In this document: positions 7,038-7,612 of the stretch, one piece after another
How the letters are laid out: each line of letters begins with the position of its first letter
How positions within the stretch are numbered: the first letter of the stretch is position 1
DNA from: CAZKEW01 sp964580435
GTDB lineage: Bacteria; Acidobacteriota; Aminicenantia; Aminicenantales; UBA8522
Direction: 5' to 3'
NCBI GenBank assembly: GCA_964580435.1
Contig: CAZOKP010000108.1
Coordinates: forward strand, 1-7,612
Length of the DNA: 7,612 nt
Made by a program: the position numbers and the translations under genes
The notes under the pieces: generated by a model
Seen by the model: only the letters and a program-made list of their open reading frames with translations
The model's database searches: none
Told to the model about the DNA's origin: nothing

Positions 7038-7044
7038 TCCTCCT
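7038..7044 (-). promoter_or_regulatory. Strong Shine-Dalgarno for the coiled-coil gene
   Basis: AGGAGGA on the minus strand lies four bases before ATG 7033. It is the best ribosome binding site in the window and heads the run of overlapping genes, consistent with ribosomes loading here and passing through the coupled glycosyltransferase genes. Confidence 0.8.
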
Positions 7045-7071
7045 GAAGAGGGTCATCGGCACGGTCTCTGG

Positions 7072-7293
7072 CTAAGCTCTCTTCTTTTTTCCCTCAAAGA
7101 GATGATGCTCATAGACGCTTTGGACGTCCTGGATATCCGGGAGCGGTCGGAGCCTCATTTCCTCGATCTCCCGGATCTCTCTCCGGGTTACCGTTCCGTT
7201 TTTTATCTTTTCGGCAATTCTCTTTTCGACTTCCTCCAAGAGCTTCTTTTGTTCTTCCTTCGTCAGGCTTTTTGCCTCAAAGAAATCGGGCAT
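7072..7293 (-). CDS. Small charged helical protein of unknown function
   Basis: This 73-aa protein is not recognised as a named family. It begins MPDFFEAKSLTKEEQKK. Residues 10-50 are mostly Glu, Lys and Arg and should form helices. The C-terminal part has RPLPDIQDVQSVYEHHLF followed by a basic end (KKKR). No signal peptide or membrane segment is seen. It is likely real: AAAGGAG (7307-7301) lies seven bases before the ATG, the codons give a regular helical composition, and it lies 38 bp ahead of the coiled-coil gene in the same direction, so it probably shares its transcript. I have an unverified impression that the PLPD-DV-SVYE pattern also occurs in front of methyltransferase domains in polysaccharide loci, which would make it another detached module of that kind. 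Confidence 0.75.
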   Translation of the reverse strand: MPDFFEAKSLTKEEQKKLLEEVEKRIAEKIKNGTVTRREIREIEEMRLRPLPDIQDVQSVYEHHLFEGKKKRA

Positions 7294-7612
7294 GTTCTTT
7301 CTCCTTTCTAGAGATATCTTAGCGGAAGTAGCCCAAAGCCCTCAACTGCTCCTTCAGTTTCTCGTCCGCCTGGATCTGATTTTTCTCCGCCCCCCTTTTT
7401 TTCCCGTAGATCTCCTTGATTGTCCGCGTTCCTGCCCAGCCAATCAGAGGCTGCCCTTGACAACTGTTCGGCATGATCTATTTGGTTGATAGAACCCTCA
7501 TTCTGTCCAGAGTGATCAAAGCCTTTAGCAAAACCAGCATGAGGCTGCTGACGGCATATCCGAGCTTCTTTCTAAGCATCTCTCCGGGTCAGCAAGAATT
7601 CTAACGGAATTA
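7294..7612. other. Upstream stretch without a confident gene
   Basis: Apart from the 51-codon frame, this 319-bp stretch holds only weak candidates. A minus-strand frame at 7579-7478 encodes 33 residues with a hydrophobic middle (GYAVSSLMLVLLKALITL), and GGAG lies almost against its ATG. A plus-strand frame at 7473-7604 encodes 43 residues and has no ribosome binding site. A third minus-strand frame is open without an ATG across most of the stretch. I see no clear promoter, terminator or repeat. It may be the leader of the glycosyltransferase operon or decayed coding sequence. Confidence 0.4.
7319..7474 (-). CDS. Possible 51-aa protein or gene remnant ending LRALGYFR
   Basis: The minus-strand frame from ATG 7474 encodes 51 residues and ends in ADEKLKEQLRALGYFR before a TAA. 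The second half (from TIKEIYG onward) looks like natural coding sequence. The first half (MPNSCQGQPL) does not, and there is no ribosome binding site before the ATG. The (L)R/KALGY ending resembles the extreme C-terminus of many bacterial sulfatases and related alkaline-phosphatase-fold proteins. This could therefore be the remnant of such a gene, or a small protein of the operon, since it ends only 25 bp before the 73-aa gene. An in-frame TAG two codons upstream of the ATG joins it to the frame at 7478-7579. Confidence 0.35.
   Translation of the reverse strand: MPNSCQGQPLIGWAGTRTIKEIYGKKRGAEKNQIQADEKLKEQLRALGYFR

Noticed and set aside
7473..7604. Plus-strand 43-codon frame in the upstream stretch
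   Set aside because: The product looks superficially protein-like, but there is no ribosome binding site, the direction opposes all neighbours and I recognise no family.
1..7612. CRISPR array, tRNA or rRNA genes, complete insertion sequence
   Set aside because: I saw no regularly spaced repeats, no tRNA-like cloverleaf or rRNA stretches, and no transposase motif with terminal inverted repeats on either strand.

Overview
The window is a stretch of bacterial chromosome with every supportable gene on the minus strand, so transcription runs from high to low coordinates. It is moderately GC-rich and densely packed. The mix of an MglA-type small GTPase, a ComM-type AAA+ protein and a GT4 glycosyltransferase cluster with small helical accessory proteins suggests a Gram-negative, deep-branching lineage, for example Acidobacteriota/Aminicenantes-like or deltaproteobacteria-like. 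That placement is a guess from gene content, and no marker gene settles it.

Region 1 (7612 to 7294) is the upstream end. It has no confidently recognised gene. It holds a 51-codon frame (7474-7319) ending in LRALGYFR and, in the same frame just upstream, a 33-codon frame closed by a TAG.

Region 2 (7293 to 2028) is a compact surface-polysaccharide operon: a 73-aa charged helical protein with a good ribosome binding site, a 169-aa coiled-coil protein with a strong Shine-Dalgarno, and four GT4-type glycosyltransferases. From the 169-aa gene to the last glycosyltransferase every junction overlaps by 4 or 1 bases (ATGA, TGATG, ATGA, ATGA), so five genes look translationally coupled. The glycosyltransferases form two paralogous pairs in the order A'-B'-B-A. 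The A types start with AFVVQRYG and share a C-terminal CLR motif. The B types share GDAI near the N-terminus, a YHN motif and SEHEGF. The operon probably builds a repeat unit or outer-core oligosaccharide. No polymerase, flippase or ABC exporter lies in the window.

Region 3 (2027 to 1145): after a 67-bp gap with a weak candidate promoter comes an MglA-family GTPase with a complete G domain, including the family's Thr in the G3 motif, and an extra charged C-terminal tail of about 70 residues. No MglB/roadblock partner is in the window.

Region 4 (1050 to 1): the first 350 residues of a ComM/YifB-type Mg-chelatase-like AAA+ ATPase, which runs off the window's left edge. This gene is associated with recombination during natural transformation.

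No tRNA, rRNA, CRISPR array, complete insertion sequence or clear intrinsic terminator was seen.
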